NCBI GenBank assembly: GCA_963924555.1
Contig: OZ004590.1
Coordinates: 4,828,001 to 4,892,000 of the forward strand
Reading direction: 5' to 3'
Length of the DNA stretch: 64,000 nt
DNA from: Crambe crambe
Lineage: Eukaryota > Porifera > Demospongiae > Poecilosclerida > Crambeidae
Position numbers and translations under genes: made by a program. This document shows, one piece after another, positions 1 through 10,800 of the stretch (its first letter is position 1; each line of letters opens with the position of its first letter). Below the pieces are notes generated by a model. That model searched no databases. It had not been told where the DNA came from and saw only the letters and a list, made by a program, of their open reading frames with translations.

Positions 1-2602
1 GTCCAAAGAGAGAGAATGGTGTGAACTTCTCATCAAGTTGGACCAGGAGGGACATTATGTGGCATGTATCAAGTACCAAGGACAAAGGATTGGTCCCTCA
101 AACTTCACCATCCTCTGTCTATCAGGTAACTTATCATGGCCATGGTTTTAGTTGACTACTAGTTCAGTATCATTTTAGCCATTGTTATTTTTGATAATGA
201 TGGGCAGAGCAAAACATGCAAATTGTGGAAGATAGTGTGAAGATGAAGGATAAGGATAACATTTATTATGAAGCAAGAGATATCAATGAGTCAAAAAAGG
301 TCTACTGTTATATGTCTTCACGGGTAAGCCAATATTATGAATGTAGTTAGCTAGCCATTGATTCATGGTTCCCAACAATCAGCAATTGCAGGTGAGAGAG
401 TACGCCTTATTCTTCTTTCGCAAAAGAACATGCTCTTACAAAATATCTCCTTCAACTAAAGTGAGTTGCAATGGACTTACCCTCACTGTAGAAGTACATG
501 CATTAGCTATATATGTGTGGGACTACAGAAACTTTTCTCATTCCATAATAGATTATCTTCCATCCTGAGCCTCAGCATTTTACAGTCGATGATGGTTTTC
601 AAGAACCCCTTAAATTGGAATCCCGTCATAGGGAGATTATAGGAGCAACCTATCACAGGTTCCTTTGTCAGAACATCGGTGGTTCAGAAAAGTTCCAGGA
701 CAAGCGAAACTTCTTCTACTCCAACCTCCGAGATCACTGTGGCACTCAACATCGAACTAGGAAAGACGTGACTGTCTCAAGAATATACTTGCTAGAAAGT
801 GTAAGTCAAATGATAGCTAAATAGTAGACCATTTTCCTCTCCTCTATTTCTACTTAGGCAATGGAGGCTACTAGAAGATTTCGCAGTGAAGACTGGTATA
901 AAAAATTTAATATTATATTCAGACACGAACCAGGTGAGATGACTCATGTAAATCACTTTTAGCATTTCATGACTCTAGAATGATTTGTACAGGCCTGGAT
1001 TATGGAGGAGTAGGCAGAGAGTTTTTTGAACTCATCTGTGTTAATCTGTTCGATGCTTCAAACAGACTCTTCATGCAATTCAATGATGAGAATCACCAAG
1101 CCCTGGTGAGTGGATCATTCTGTACACATTATAAAATGTACGTAGCCCTTACATTCTGTTTTGCAGGTCCATCCTAACTACTCTAGCAAGCGTCCTTCTA
1201 ACTTAACATTGGAACATTTCAACTTTGCTGGAAAGATTGTGGGCAAGTGTCTGTATGAAAGTGCAATGGGGAACACTCTTCTTGTTAAGGCGAGGTTCAC
1301 ACGATCCTTCCTAGCTCAGCTTATTGGTCTCAGGATAAACTACATGGTATGACTGAATTTCACAAGTCAATGGAGCAAGGTGTCAATGCATGATTGGTTT
1401 GATAGCTAGAGGGTTGAGAGATGGTTCACAAACCTAGAACCATGTATCTATAGTAACCTCATTGATGTGTACATTCAATTCCTGAATTGTGGGATAATTC
1501 TGGACATGAGCTCTGTTTAAAGTGTCTGAAATTATTCGGGTTTACCTTGATTCCAGTACTTTGAGAGTGACGACCCAGACCTTTACACAACTAAGATACA
1601 ATATATATTGGAGCAAGATATGTCAGAGGAAGACCTAGGTCTTGTCTTTGCAGAGGAAGAATTCGACTCTCATAATGGACACAAAGTAAAATTTATTGCT
1701 TTATTGTTCTATCTTCATGATGTCAATTGTGTCATCTCTGATCACCATTGCACTCAGGTGGTTCCTCTCATAGCGAATGGGGAAAGAATAGAAGTTACTG
1801 AAAGGAACAAAAGACAGTATCTCAATGAACTTGCACGATACAGATTTACGAGACGAGTCAGTGAGGAGATTCAGGAGTTTTTGAATGGTATACCAATATA
1901 GTTAGCTGTAACTAAAGCTGCCTATGTATCTTTTGCACATAGGATTGAATGAAATTATCCCCAACAAATTAGGACTGCTGAGTACATTCAATGAACATGA
2001 GTTGGAGGTAATATCAGTGGGAACACCCATATAGCAGTATGCTGCAGCTTCGTTAGCTATGGCTAGCTACATGTAATGAGCTAATGAAATAATTATATGC
2101 CTCTGGCAGCTACTGATGTGTGGAATAGATCAAGTGAGCTATGAGGACTTAAAAGAGCACGCCAACGTGAGTGGGAGCAGTCTTGTGTTCCAGCGTGTCC
2201 TTGCCTGGTTCTGGACCACAGTCAGTGCCTTCACACAGGAAGAAATGGCCAAGCTCCTCCAGTTTGTGACGGGCTCTTCCCAACTGCCTCCTGGTGGCTT
2301 TGCAGAACTGAATCCTCGCTTCACAATCACTTCTGCTCCAACAACAGGAAGACTTCCAACAGCACACACTTGGTAAATTCCTTTTTTTGCTTTGAGTATG
2401 AAAGTGAGCATAGCTGCCATTATGAGCAATTTCCGTGCATTCTTATTTATTTATTTGTGTATAGTTAATGATTGAGTTCTTCACATACTTGAATTGCAGT
2501 TTCAATAGGCTGTGTTTGCCAGAGTACAGTTCATGTGAGCAATTCCAGACGTCACTCATGATAGCCCTAAATGAAGGTACTGAAGGATTTGGCATGGCAT
2601 AA
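1..2602 (+). CDS. AREL1: AREL1-like HECT E3 ubiquitin ligase, copy A (5' truncated by window edge)
   Basis: This is the 3' two-thirds of a multi-exon E3 ligase gene. It opens inside the filamin-type repeat (SKEREWCELLIKLDQEGHYV), continues through the linker (exons near 600-810 and 860-935) and the whole HECT domain, and stops at TAA 2600-2602. HECT signatures include FELICVNLFD, GKIVGKCLYES, RFTRSFLAQLIGLR and LPPGGFAEL. The catalytic segment PTAHTCFN is assembled across an intron (2373-2499). AREL1 transfers ubiquitin through this cysteine, and vertebrate AREL1 ubiquitinates IAP antagonists; that is family knowledge and not visible here. The C-terminus GFGMA resembles vertebrate GFGML. The upstream exons lie outside the window, so whether this copy has the tetraspanin part seen in copy C cannot be told. 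No stop or frameshift was seen in the exons read. Confidence 0.92.
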
Positions 2603-2898
2603 CTAGTTACCAACTTGTCCAGTTGTTGTTGTTGTTGTTATTTTTTTATCATGAAATTTTATTCATGTGCATAAAATTTATTACTTCATTGGACAATGTT
2701 GCACAGCTAATTTACTGCAGTAGCCACATGGAGTTGCTCCTTCATTATAATTATACAGTTCCACTGCATTATATATATAGCTGCACACATATTGTACTGT
2801 ATGAGTTTCATATATAGACCTTCCTATTAGTAGTTTGTTGTTTTTTTGTCTTTTTTTGTGTGCTTGTCATTGGTAAATCTTCATGTGTGGCTCTATGC
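2603..2898. other. 3' flank of AREL1 copy A
   Basis: This AT-rich stretch has a short GTT run (about 2622-2640) and no gene. It is nearly identical to 17578-17878 downstream of copy B, which shows that the duplicated unit extends beyond the stop codon. Confidence 0.6.
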
Positions 2899-3134
2899 TT
2901 ATAAACAAGTCAAGAATCCAGCTATAGAATCTGCTACATAATGTGGTTTTGTTCCTCCTCCCTGTCCACTCATCATGTCTTCTCTTGAAGTAGCTCCAGT
3001 GAAAACCAAAATAGTCTTCATCCCAAAATTCAGTCCAAACTGAATATCTGTGTTCAATCTACATGTCACAGTAAAGTTAGCAGGTGAAAGTAAAAGGGCC
3101 CAAATGTTATCTGATCTTGTGATCCATACCATAC
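2899..3134 (-). pseudogene. Isolated last exon of a PGP-like phosphatase
   Basis: The minus strand encodes the C-terminal end of a phosphoglycolate phosphatase: RLNTDIQFGLNFGMKT, then ILVFTGATSRED, then KPHYVADSIAGFLTCL and a TAA stop. It is nearly identical to the last exon of the PGP gene at 18025-20014, and the similarity continues into the preceding intron to about 3220. None of the upstream PGP exons follow, so this is an orphan fragment carried along with AREL1 copy A. Here the stop is the ancestral TTA-TAA; the intact gene has a mobile element at this point. Confidence 0.8.
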
Positions 3135-3220
3135 ATCATGTATACTCCTTAACCTCTTGTGGTGACTGGTTACCACAATGAGGCTTATAGCGCTAATTAA
3201 TATTTCCACCCCTACATGAC

Positions 3221-3682
3221 ATTTGATACATTCAAGGTGTTGCTCTCCCTCATAATGAGTCACACCATAGATAATACAGTACCTATGGAGTATCTATATT
3301 ATCTATATGGTTACACGAACATACCCTAGTCTAGTATATCTATGGTGGAACGTTCAAAATGATCCTATTTCACTTGTCCTGAGACTGGATATTAAAAATT
3401 GTCAAAGGATGCGTTTATCTCTTGTAGCCCCAACATAATTCTCCTCTTGCTCGTTGGTTAAAATGGGCAGTGATAGTAGTCACAGGTCTTAAAAATATCA
3501 TGCCTCATTTTGTTTGCGAGGCTACATGCATATATCTACCTGCTGTGATTTCTTCACCAGACTTCAAAAAATATATAAATTATTTTTTTTATGAATACCA
3601 TAAATACAATGATCTAGCTACTACAAAAAGTGAGGGGAAAATAGCTACTCTGCCAACACAAACCTCTAGCTAATTATTATCA
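3221..3682. other. Intergenic, no gene seen
   Basis: AT-rich sequence between the PGP fragment and the 3' end of the lipase-GTPase gene. Only short ORFs with no recognisable motif were seen. Confidence 0.4.
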
Positions 3683-6600
3683 TTAGGTCACTTTCTTATT
3701 TAGAAAAGACTTCAAATTACATGCCAAGTCCTGTTGGTTCATTCTCTTCTTGAAAATCTCAGCTAACTTCTCTCCAATATCTTGTGGTGAGCCAATACCC
3801 ACTTTTTTCAGGTCTTCTCTGCTAAACATGGAAGCAGCATCAGCAGCAGGTAAATGAAGGCAGTAAAAGTTGATATGAAAAGAAGGGTGAAAACCAATAT
3901 TGTCGACATTCTTTATATCCTGTGTACATATTATGAGAAGAAGATTGACATTAGAAACTTGATAGCTATATACACATTATTTACATTTAAAAGTGAGCGA
4001 ATCTTTCGCTCCTTATCTTCTGTTGACTTTGGGCTTTTGTCCTCGCAGTCATCAATGCACTCGGCATAAAACCTATCTGCATGTGAAAGACAAATGATCA
4101 CTTGTACATCTTCTTTTTTGAGAATACGTAACCATTGTTTAGCAGGATCTGATGTAATTCTCCTGTAATAGAGCATGAATAAGTTATCAGATTATGTAGT
4201 AGTATACATATCATGGATGTATACACTTGTAGATCTTGCTTACCGATAATCAACAACGAAAATAATAACTTGAGCTAGGCTCAAGAGTAGTTTGGCCAAC
4301 TCCGGAATGCTGTGGTCTTTGTCATCAACACCAGGGAAATCAATCACATCGAGACCATCCACTGTGCCATCAAGGTTGTACAGGAATGGTACAGTTGTAC
4401 GTTTATGTTTAGTAGTACCAACGTTTATCTATGAAAATGTAATTAGTGCTAACTACATGCCATAGCAAAGCTAGCTACAAGGTTTTTGTATTTCAGGGAG
4501 CACATTATGATTATAAGGAGTTAATTCAGTCTAATTTGGTTTGCATGGATAATAAAGTTTTAGCTTATAGCTGTACAACTCACTTGAAGATCAAATAAGC
4601 TTGAAACAAGACGTGATTTTCCTGAATTTACTAGACCAGTAACTCCAACACATGTATACTTCGCAAGGGATTCACGAAGATCATGAACTATTACTGCCCA
4701 TTTCAACCAGCGAGCAACAAGTGGACGGTGAGTCTTTGCCACAAGAGATAAAGCATCTCCTTTGAAGATCTCTTTCCAATCTTCAACCAGTTTCTTGACA
4801 GTAATATCCCTTTTGAACTTCAAATTACTGCACAATTGATGCTCCAAGGAATAACTGATGTACTGGCTGCTACAGCTTATGGTATTACCTCTCATACCTT
4901 GCAGAAGAAACTGTAACTTTGCAGCATATTTTTCATTCTGATGGTTAGAACTTTTCTTGAGGTCATCATCAACAATGCCAGATATATAATCAGTAATTTG
5001 TACGAAGAGAGGATCACCTTGCATTCGCTCAAGCATTTTCTGCAAGTCATTGAACCCTAAGCTGAATAAAGCCCATCCACCCATTTGCACTGGAGAAGAC
5101 TTTTCTTTTGAGAGAATATTGGCAGTATCTGCTTCAGATTTCAAGAGTGGGATACATATTTGCTGCTCCATAAATGATCCAATAAGCGAGGTACAAATTC
5201 TCAGGCTGTGATCATTGATCTCCTTTATGTCATGTAACATCAGTTCATTGCTGGTTTGAGTTCCCTGAGTACTTGAATCCAGATCTTCACTTGTAGTTTC
5301 TAACAGCCATTCGATCCTATCCCGAGCAGCTGTAAGAACATCAATGGGAGATTTCAGATGATACTCACCGCGCCTCGTTGGATGAACAGGGTAAACACGA
5401 TCAAGGCTCAAATTACTAATAATTTGACGTTCATTACTTGGATTCTTTCTTGACAGAATATCTTGAGCCATCTTATCAAACTTGCCGGCAAGAACTGGAA
5501 AATTTTGTACATCCTCAAAAGGGATATCAACCATACTTAAAGTGTGTTGTATAGCTTGTTGTAACGAACCATGTTGTACAATGGCCGAGTATGTCGGCAC
5601 TAGAGTGCCTAGGGGGGCTGCAGCACCTAAGGGGGGTGTAGTGTCTAGGGGGGCTGAAGCGCTTAAGGGGGATGCAGTGCTCTGGGGGGCTCCGGCTGCA
5701 GCTCCTAAGGGGGATCCAGTGCCAAAGGGGGGTGCAGCACCCAACAGATGAGGAAAGGGCACAAATAGTGAGAAGAAATCCATTGTAGTAACCACTTCGT
5801 AAACCATTTCGTCCAATGTTGTTCCAGGTAGTCCAGTTCTCATACGGAATCCTGCTCTGCATGCCTCCTCTAATGCCATCTGGGAATAAGGTATAGTTGT
5901 GTTAGCACATACTAAAGCCTTGGCACAATCAACAGCAATATTAAGTTCATCATGTCCAATGGCAAACAGAATACTTTCAATCGGAACAATCTTGACTGCT
6001 TGCTCAAGAAAAGAAGTGATGTCTTCAAGTCTTTTACTAGGTTTGTTGGAATAACGTTCCAACATGGCACACCAATATGCCAGCAAAATAATCTGACTGG
6101 GAGTGTGCTTGGCTAGCTGAATTTGCCTTAAAGAAAATGAAATTGGCTCCTGCAAATTAAGGAAAGATAATTTAGATGACCCCACTGGTAGCATATTATG
6201 CATTCTAAATAATGCCCATCATGAAATGGGACATGTAACAGTTAATTAGCAAGACCAACCTGTTTAACTTTAATTCGTTTTTGTATCTGTTGAGCAAAGT
6301 GACTATGCAAAATAACTTGCATTTTACCATCATTGCCCACAAGTCGTTCAGAGACTTCTGTAGGACGGAAATTGAATTGGATGGAACGTCCAGTGATATT
6401 TTGGGCTGAACTTTTTATAGGGAGTACATTTTTCCCTTCACCAAGTTGAATCTCATGACAGAACCACAGGTTTTTCCCTTCCAAAACCACGGAATGTTCA
6501 TTGGGGTATTTGTAAACACTGACTGACTTTACGGCAGGCTTGAGAGAACTGAATTCAGCATCGCACTTCTTTGTTGTAGGGATCACGTATTTATCAGGAT

Positions 6601-8747
6601 CCTTTTCCAAATGGGTCCTGAGGACTTTGTCCTGGTATTCTTTCATATTATGCTAGAAAATAAATGGAAATGGGTGGAGCATGAAAGTGGGAGAGTTGAG
6701 ATACCTTCCCCATTTGGATTTAAGGAAGCACAGTAGCTTGCAGCATACAAAATAGCTACATTAATTACTTTTTTCATTGACTGGATATCCAGTTTATCAA
6801 TGGCGGGAGCTGCAACACTTAAGAATCGGTCTACCATAGCTTTAGGCATAGTATTCCACTGATCATCTGAAATGAGAGTACTCTTTCCAATTATTATTGG
6901 AGCACACTGAATTGCTCCATGTAAAATTGCTTCATGTAAAATTGCTTTCAAGTCTGCCAGAGCAGTAGCAGATGGTTTCTTCTTTTGTTGACCAGAAATT
7001 GTGCCAGAATAGGATTGCTATAATAAAATTAATAACTTGTGTGGTTTCTGCTTAATTAAGCACATTTTAAATTTATGCATATAAGAATATACTGCCACAT
7101 AAAACCATAGCATACCTCTTGCAAATTAGCTAGTGTACCCAAAAACATCTTGGGATCTTCAAATTTCTACAGCAAGGGAAAAAAATCATCTAAATCATAG
7201 CAAAAAAATTCTTATAATATATACTTACACTAGGTAACTGGGAAGATTCTGATGGGACTTTCCGGTGTCCATTACCATTACTTGTGAGAGCCTTCATTGA
7301 TGAAGGCACTTTTTTTGCTTTATCTTTATCATAAGACACAAAGCCATAGTATCGTAGAAGCATTGGAAACATATCTTCTGAATCATGAACAGAATGGATA
7401 TTTTTTTCTAGTGTTGGATATTTCTGAATTACTTCAAGTACATAAGGATTGGCCAGTAGAGGCTGCCCAAATGTGATACAGATCACATTCTTCTCAAGAA
7501 AGTCAACACCAAAGCACGTATCTTTCCATATACGTGCTGCATTACAGCAAGCTAGCATTCCACCGAATGAAAATCCTGAAAATTCCTCAATATGGAGAAT
7601 TATATTATTTTGTATACCTCTATACCTGTGAATATTATTTGATTTTGGTGTCCAAGGAGCTCAATTATGAACCGCAGGGGAATTCTATCCAACTGCCTCT
7701 GCAATCCTGCATAAAATATCACAGTGTGATAGAAAGCTAGAGAATTGAGCAATGCACTCTACAATAATTATATAATGATATATATGATGGGCACACGTAC
7801 TTATTTAAAGTATTATTGGACCAAGGCCAGCTACATCAGACAAAGGATTAGAATACTGGGTTTAGGGTTTCGTTTGGGGGGAGGGGGGGGGGGGGCTTAT
7901 TACTTTAGCCCTCATAACTGATCATTAAAAAATGATACCCCCTCAGCTGAATGAAATTCCCTAAAACTATTTACCTAGCTAATCATATGTATAGGCATTC
8001 AGTACCTTGCTCAAAAGATGTGTAAGAACCAATCCACTTAGAAAGAGTTGGCTCACTTTGAAATGCCATGTACACTTTGTTTCCTTGCTTTGCTATCAAA
8101 TAGTGATCAACATTTTCCCTGTTATGAGAGAAGGACATCGATACTTCATCCAGTGAATTGTTAAGAGAGTTCAGGGCCTCTTTAACATTAGCTGGAGTGC
8201 AGGTACTGACAATCTGACAGCAAACACTAGCATGATATAGCGTATCCTTGGTGAACAATGCAGGTACGTCTTCACTGGCAGGACGAGGGGAAGAAGCTGT
8301 TGTATGCACAGTTGTCTTTTTTTTATGGATATCAGCCACTTCTTTCTTTGCCCATTCACGTAGATCAGTACAAACATGAAACGTACCATGACATAATGAT
8401 GACATCTGCTTTTCAATAGATTCCACATTCTCTCCTGAAATCAATGCAGTTTCAATAGCACTTGATATAGCATCTTGTATGCAGCATGTCAAATTTTCTG
8501 AGCTTGATAACTTATTTAAGACTTCAAGAGAACCCTTGAGTTCAACAAACTCTTTACAGAAAGCTGGAAATCAATAGGTTATAAATAAATTAAAAGATGT
8601 GTATAGGCTGTAGCTTACTTATGTCACTCTTAGCAGGCTCCTTCTGTTTGGGGTCTTCTTCCAGATGCTGTTTATACTTTTCTGCATACAGAATGACCAT
8701 AAGTTCGGGATTTTTCATATTCAGAGCAGCACAATAGCCACCATTTT
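3683..8747 (-). CDS. Lipase class 3 / P-loop GTPase fusion protein (probable CARD at its N-terminus)
   Basis: A roughly 11-exon gene encoding about 1,350 residues, with stop TAA at 3683-3685. Domains in order: a helical N-terminal segment; a class-3 (fungal-type) lipase with HYLIAKQGNKVYMAF, IIFTGFSFGGMLACC (GxSxGG nucleophile elbow, Ser codon near 7572, built across an intron), ITFGQPLLANPY and VHDSEDMFPML (candidate catalytic Asp); a possible Ig/IPT-like beta segment (6260-6650, with VVLEGKNLW); a helical region with a Pro/Ala repeat (5596-5745); and a GTPase with P-loop GLVNSGKSR (4611-4637), switch region TTKHKRTTVPF, G3 DFPGVDD and a G4-like LSHADRF. The exons join in frame (for example CTTCAA|gtgagt to ATAAAC). 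Inference: a cytosolic lipid-acting, nucleotide-regulated protein. The upstream CARD-like exons at 9121-9192 and 10338-10553 probably belong to it. I recognise no named orthologue. Confidence 0.72.
5596..5745 (-). repeat. In-frame GC-rich minisatellite in the lipase-GTPase gene
   Basis: Degenerate units of about 24 bp, each containing a GGGGG run, code on the minus strand for PLGAAAPLGT / PLDTTPPLGA-type Ala/Pro-rich repeats. The block lies in frame inside the large exon between the helical region and the GTPase domain and probably forms a flexible linker. Unit number is likely polymorphic. Confidence 0.75.
7740..7982. other. Intron of lipase-GTPase gene with a poly-G tract
   Basis: Non-coding intron between the two first lipase exons. 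It includes a G-rich run at about 7877-7895. No other feature was seen. Confidence 0.5.
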
Positions 8748-8782
8748 CTTGTGTACAAGTCCCACCCCTTGACTTATAATTG

Positions 8783-8977
8783 TAAGGTAAAGTGGGGGCT
8801 ATTCCGAACGGTCAAATATTTTCAAAACTCCTTGATCTTATGAGCTCTATTTTGAAAGATATATTCTACTATTATAGTAGATTATATCCTCCAACATTGA
8901 GCCCAAAAGTCTCAGTAGTTAACGTATTTGAACCGTTCGGAATTACCCGCTGTTTGGAATAACCCCGCTTTATCTTA
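8783..8977. mobile_element. MITE, 'GGGGCTATTCCGAACGG' family, copy 1
   Basis: A 195-bp element. The left end TAAGGTAAAGTGGGGG and right end CCCCGCTTTATCTTA are inverted repeats, and a second inner inverted block (CCGAACGG / CCGTTCGG) is present. TA dinucleotides flank it, as for Tc1/mariner or similar TA-targeting elements. No ORF. A second copy lies at 26221-26435. It sits in the intron between the second CARD-like exon and the next exon of the lipase-GTPase gene. Confidence 0.85.
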
Positions 8978-9120
8978 TGTTTGTTTATTTTTTTCAAGCA
9001 CCACAGATCTATCAACCATGGTCTACAGTGGTGCTACTCTCCAGTGGAATGAGCAATGAACCAATGAGTGATCATAGCTAGGTAGCTAAATTTTATGTTT
9101 TTAGCTAGCTAGCTAGCTAC

Positions 9121-9192
9121 CTTCCAAGGATTTGGCTAATTCGTCAGTGACTTCTTCACCTCTCAGAATTTCAATTAGTGATGAGAATAACT
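9121..9192 (-). CDS. Second CARD-like exon of the lipase-GTPase gene
   Basis: The minus strand reads LFSSLIEILRGEEVTDELAK and on to SLE, ending in a donor (GGAAG|GTAGCT). The split codon G|AA matches the acceptor CACAAG|AAAATGG at 8747, giving an in-frame join (SLE-ENGGYCAALNMKNP). The pattern F..LI.IL......D.LA..L is the last two helices of a CARD-type death fold. The 5' edge is uncertain because a palindromic element begins at 9207. Confidence 0.6.
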
Positions 9193-9206
9193 TTGGTTTC
9201 GTATAG

Positions 9207-9364
9207 GTTAGATAACGCACTCGAGTGACTACGAGGTTTAGAAACCCGAGTGGGAAGGATTGAATGACCAAATAGTAACCGAGGCGGAGCCGAGGTTACT
9301 ATTGCGTCATTGAATCCTGACCACGTGGGTTTCAAACCGAGTGCACTCGAGCAAGTTGTCTAAC
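9207..9364. mobile_element. Palindromic MITE-like element
   Basis: A 158-bp imperfect palindrome. The left end GTTAGATAACGCACTCGAG pairs with the right end CTCGAGCAAGTTGTCTAAC. The centre AGTAACCGAGGCGGAGCCG is itself nearly palindromic with the following GAGGTTACT. No ORF. It abuts the CARD-like exon on its 5' side and may have displaced the splice acceptor. Confidence 0.75.
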
Positions 9365-9399
9365 TGACTTAGAAACGAAAGAAGGAGAGTCATAGTAAA

Positions 9400-10070
9400 A
9401 TGGAAGAAGCCATTCAGTAAGGTTAAAATTACTGTAGATGTATCTAAGCTCCCTGCGGTAGACCCAAGGCTTCTTGCCAAGCACAAGCCTCCTCCTGGGC
9501 CAATTACTCTGGCCCAGCTTGAAATGTTTGATCTACCAGAGAAGTTTGTGGACCAAGTATGCCATGCTGAGCATGATCAAGATAGCAATGAAGATAGCCT
9601 TTCTCTCATTGCTAGTCAAATGCATGAGGGTACACAACTAAATGTAAGTGTTGATGATCCCCCCACCCCAAGTGATGAACTTTTCCTCACTAGCTCGTAC
9701 TATTAGTTGCCTATTTGAAAGTGCTGTAATTAGTGGGCATTTCACTAACCACTCGCTCAGGGCTACAGCAGCAACTAGGATGTTCGATGCAGGTGTCGAT
9801 GAGCAGCTAATAATGAATTGCACTGGTCACAGCAGTACCTCAGGAATGAGAAGCTATAAAAGAATTACTACTGGTTTAAAAGAAATGACATTCAATGTGT
9901 TAAATGAAAGTGAACCAGAGAAATTTAAGACCGAAAAATTTGAACCTGAGAAATTTAAGACTGAAAAATTTGCTGAGTCTGATGAAAACTCTAAGCCTGA
10001 GAAGATTACTCCTCCTTCAATCAATTTGGCTGGTTCCAGCAATTTTACTATTAATTTTAACTATAAGTGA
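9400..10070 (+). mobile_element. Tyrosine-recombinase (Crypton-like) transposase remnant
   Basis: Two overlapping frames give a broken protein. The 5' part (LPAVDPRLLAKHKPPPG, ending in a stop near 9705) is in one frame. The 3' part (from about 9690 to 10070) has the C-terminal catalytic core of a tyrosine recombinase: HFTNHSLRATAATRMF (H-x-x-R box), then LIMNCTGHSS, then GMRSYKR (tyrosine). A degenerate Glu/Lys repeat (EPEKFKTEKF) follows. The N-terminal half of the enzyme, including the first catalytic Arg, is missing and the frame is disrupted, so it is an inactive fragment. Assignment to Cryptons or a related host-domesticated family is by motif only. Confidence 0.7.
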
Positions 10071-10337
10071 TTGTGACTGATGTATAACATTGGTAACCTC
10101 ATACTTCCTGTTTGAAACCCATCAACAGTTTTGAAACAATGTCCCATGAACATAAAGGACACATCTACAGCGTGGGTAGCGTAAGCCTATCAGTGTAGTT
10201 AGTGGAAGCGAACTGAGAGGTTTCTAAGTGTAACCACAGGTCTCTAAGTGAGAGATAGAGACCTACAAGAGGTTACTGCATGATATAGTAACCTCATTAA
10301 GGCAGTGAAGATCAAAGGAGAATATTCAGAGTAGTTT
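10071..10337. other. Non-coding stretch between recombinase remnant and CARD exon
   Basis: Contains short repeats around AGGTTACT/AGTAACC and GTCTCTAAGTGAGAGA, probably transposon tail or intron. No gene seen. Confidence 0.4.
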
Positions 10338-10553
10338 CTAAAACTCGATAGAACCCTGTATCTCCCTCACAATCTTTGCTCCAATATACTGTTCGGCTTG
10401 CGTTGGAGAAATTACTTTGTCTACCGTTTTACTATCGATCAGGCCTTGACTATAAAGTTCTAGAGGAATTTTGCCTCTTGTTACTGCGCCAGTTAATTGC
10501 CAGAAAAGTCCTTTAACAGCTTTATCGGCAGCTTTACCATCTTCGGACTCCAT
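10338..10553 (-). CDS. First CARD-like exon, probable start of the CARD-lipase-GTPase gene
   Basis: Starts MESEDGKAADKAVKGLFWQL and continues with GKIPLELYSQGLIDSKTVDK and GAKIVREIQGSIEF. The helix pattern, the mid-domain 'LYSQGLID..T.DK' and the end 'IVREIQGSIEF' resemble the first four helices of CARD/death-fold domains. The exon at 9121-9192 on the same strand supplies the missing last helices. An in-frame TAG follows SIEF, and no good donor was found at the exon end, so the join to the next exon is not proven. The transposon material between the exons may have broken it. Alternatives are a free-standing 71-residue ORF or a pseudogene exon. Confidence 0.5.
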   Translation of the reverse strand: MESEDGKAADKAVKGLFWQLTGAVTRGKIPLELYSQGLIDSKTVDKVISPTQAEQYIGAKIVREIQGSIEF

Positions 10554-10708
10554 TATTATCCTGCCGGGTAGGTGTGTCTATTATCGGTGAATTGGCGGAA
10601 AATTTGAACTGGTAAACAACCACAGCCACCAAAACCTCAAGAAAAAATTGGTCCCCATCCTACTTCGAATTTTATTGCCTTCATTACTGGGTTCTTAAGA
10701 GAGAAGAC

Positions 10709-10709
<1 letters not shown>

Positions 10710-10752
<43 letters not shown>
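10710..10752. repeat. (AAT)n microsatellite
   Basis: About 14 uninterrupted AAT units just 5' of the PGP pseudogene. Confidence 0.95.
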
Positions 10753-10753
<1 letters not shown>

Positions 10754-10800
10754 TAACTTGTTTCATAGACCCTAAAAATTGATTGTGGAAAATCTATGGT

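Noticed and set aside
2139-2429. Minus-strand ORFs opposite the HECT C-lobe, repeated at 17114 and 20387
   Set aside because: They recur only because the AREL1 exons are triplicated; they are shadows of the sense frame.
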